Positions 63,531 to 64,000 of a stretch of DNA of 64,000 bases are shown piece by piece. Position 1 is the first letter of the stretch. Every line of letters starts with the position of its first letter. The notes below the pieces were generated by a model. It saw nothing but the letters and a program-made list of their open reading frames with translations, did not search any database and was not told the DNA's origin. This DNA comes from Aristolochia californica (lineage: Eukaryota > Streptophyta > Magnoliopsida > Piperales > Aristolochiaceae). Where the stretch lies: assembly GCA_029961685.1 (NCBI GenBank), contig JARWKL010000015.1, positions 16,986,801 to 17,050,800 of the forward strand. Direction: 5' to 3'. Made by a program: the position numbers and the translations under genes.

Positions 63531-64000
63531 GCTGAGAGAGATAATTCCAAAAACTATCTGTGATTTTGAAGAATAGGCAAAAAGAGGGTTGTTTGGCTCT
63601 GGTAAATAGCCAACCACACGTTAACTTGAGAATTTAATTTTTCTACTCCTTGAAATTTTTGGATCATTCGGTCATTTGAATCTGAAACATGTTTCTGGCA
63701 TGCATATCCACCACATTTAAAACATGTTAGGATCAATAAGAAATCTCTTTCTTATAAAATTCCATCAAGTTATTAGGGGTTGTACTAGTGGAATTTCCCA
63801 AACATGGATAACAAAACTTTGGAGTTCATTTTTAATGCGTGAAATAATTTTCTTGACTAACATTTATTATTGTTTTCGAATTTTTTTGCATAAATAAACT
63901 TTAAAATGTTCATTTTGTTGTGATTGTTTTTTTTACGAGAAAAGTGGGACAAGTTTGGATTTGAAAAAAAATTGAACATCCAAAATGGAAATACACAAAT

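Larger units (their letters stand above)
51838..64000 (+). repeat. 472-bp satellite array, right segment (about 26 monomers)
   Basis: The same satellite continues in the same orientation to the end of the window and is cut there mid-monomer. TAGGATCAA block positions are 52000, 52467, 52928, 53400, 53871, 54343, 54815, 55285, 55759, 56229, 56703, 57174, 57647, 58119, 58593, 59055, 59528, 59996, 60466, 60938, 61408, 61880, 62349, 62822, 63289 and 63728. The step from 45698 to 52000, minus the 5825-bp element and 5-bp target duplication, is 472 bp. Monomer phase is therefore preserved across the second insertion. No gene is seen. Confidence 0.97.

Overview
The window is nuclear plant DNA with no ordinary cellular gene. 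It is one continuous array of an AT-rich satellite with a monomer of about 472 bp, interrupted by two inserted copies of the same Ty1/copia LTR retrotransposon family. A plant source is indicated by three things. The primer-binding site matches the 3' end of plant initiator-Met tRNA. The gag-PR-INT-RT-RNaseH order is that of plant copia elements. Two monomers carry short TTTAGGG-like tracts, the Arabidopsis-type plant telomere motif. The species, and whether the array is centromeric, subtelomeric or interstitial, cannot be told from the sequence.

Layout: satellite 1-20049; copia copy 1 on the minus strand 20050-25835; satellite 25836-46012; copia copy 2 on the plus strand 46013-51837; satellite 51838-64000. 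By hand I count about 113 monomers (about 52.4 kb), all in the same orientation. Most spacings are 467-476 bp. The monomer phase continues across both insertions once the element and its 5-bp target duplication are subtracted, so both elements landed in an existing array.

The array is not uniform. Local blocks show different higher-order patterns: a 4-monomer unit repeated at 55.3-59.5 kb, a partly repeated 4-monomer unit at 27.1-30.4 kb, an alternating dimer at 30.4-32.8 kb, a divergent subfamily with its own dimer at 35.8-39.0 kb, and a 3-monomer duplication at 43.0-45.2 kb. Near-copies of variant monomers also lie 6-15 kb apart. A few monomers carry large internal deletions or a partial duplication.

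Both retroelements are dead. Copy 1 is older (LTRs about 6% different by eye plus indels). It has ten premature stops, two 1-bp frameshifts, a 24-bp RNase H deletion and a changed RT catalytic motif. Copy 2 is younger (13 differences in 391 bp) and keeps one unbroken frame of 1377 codons, interrupted only by four nonsense codons. Most nonsense codons in both copies are C-to-T or G-to-A changes, as expected in heavily methylated repeat DNA. The many short open frames elsewhere are by-products of the satellite sequence and are not annotated as genes.
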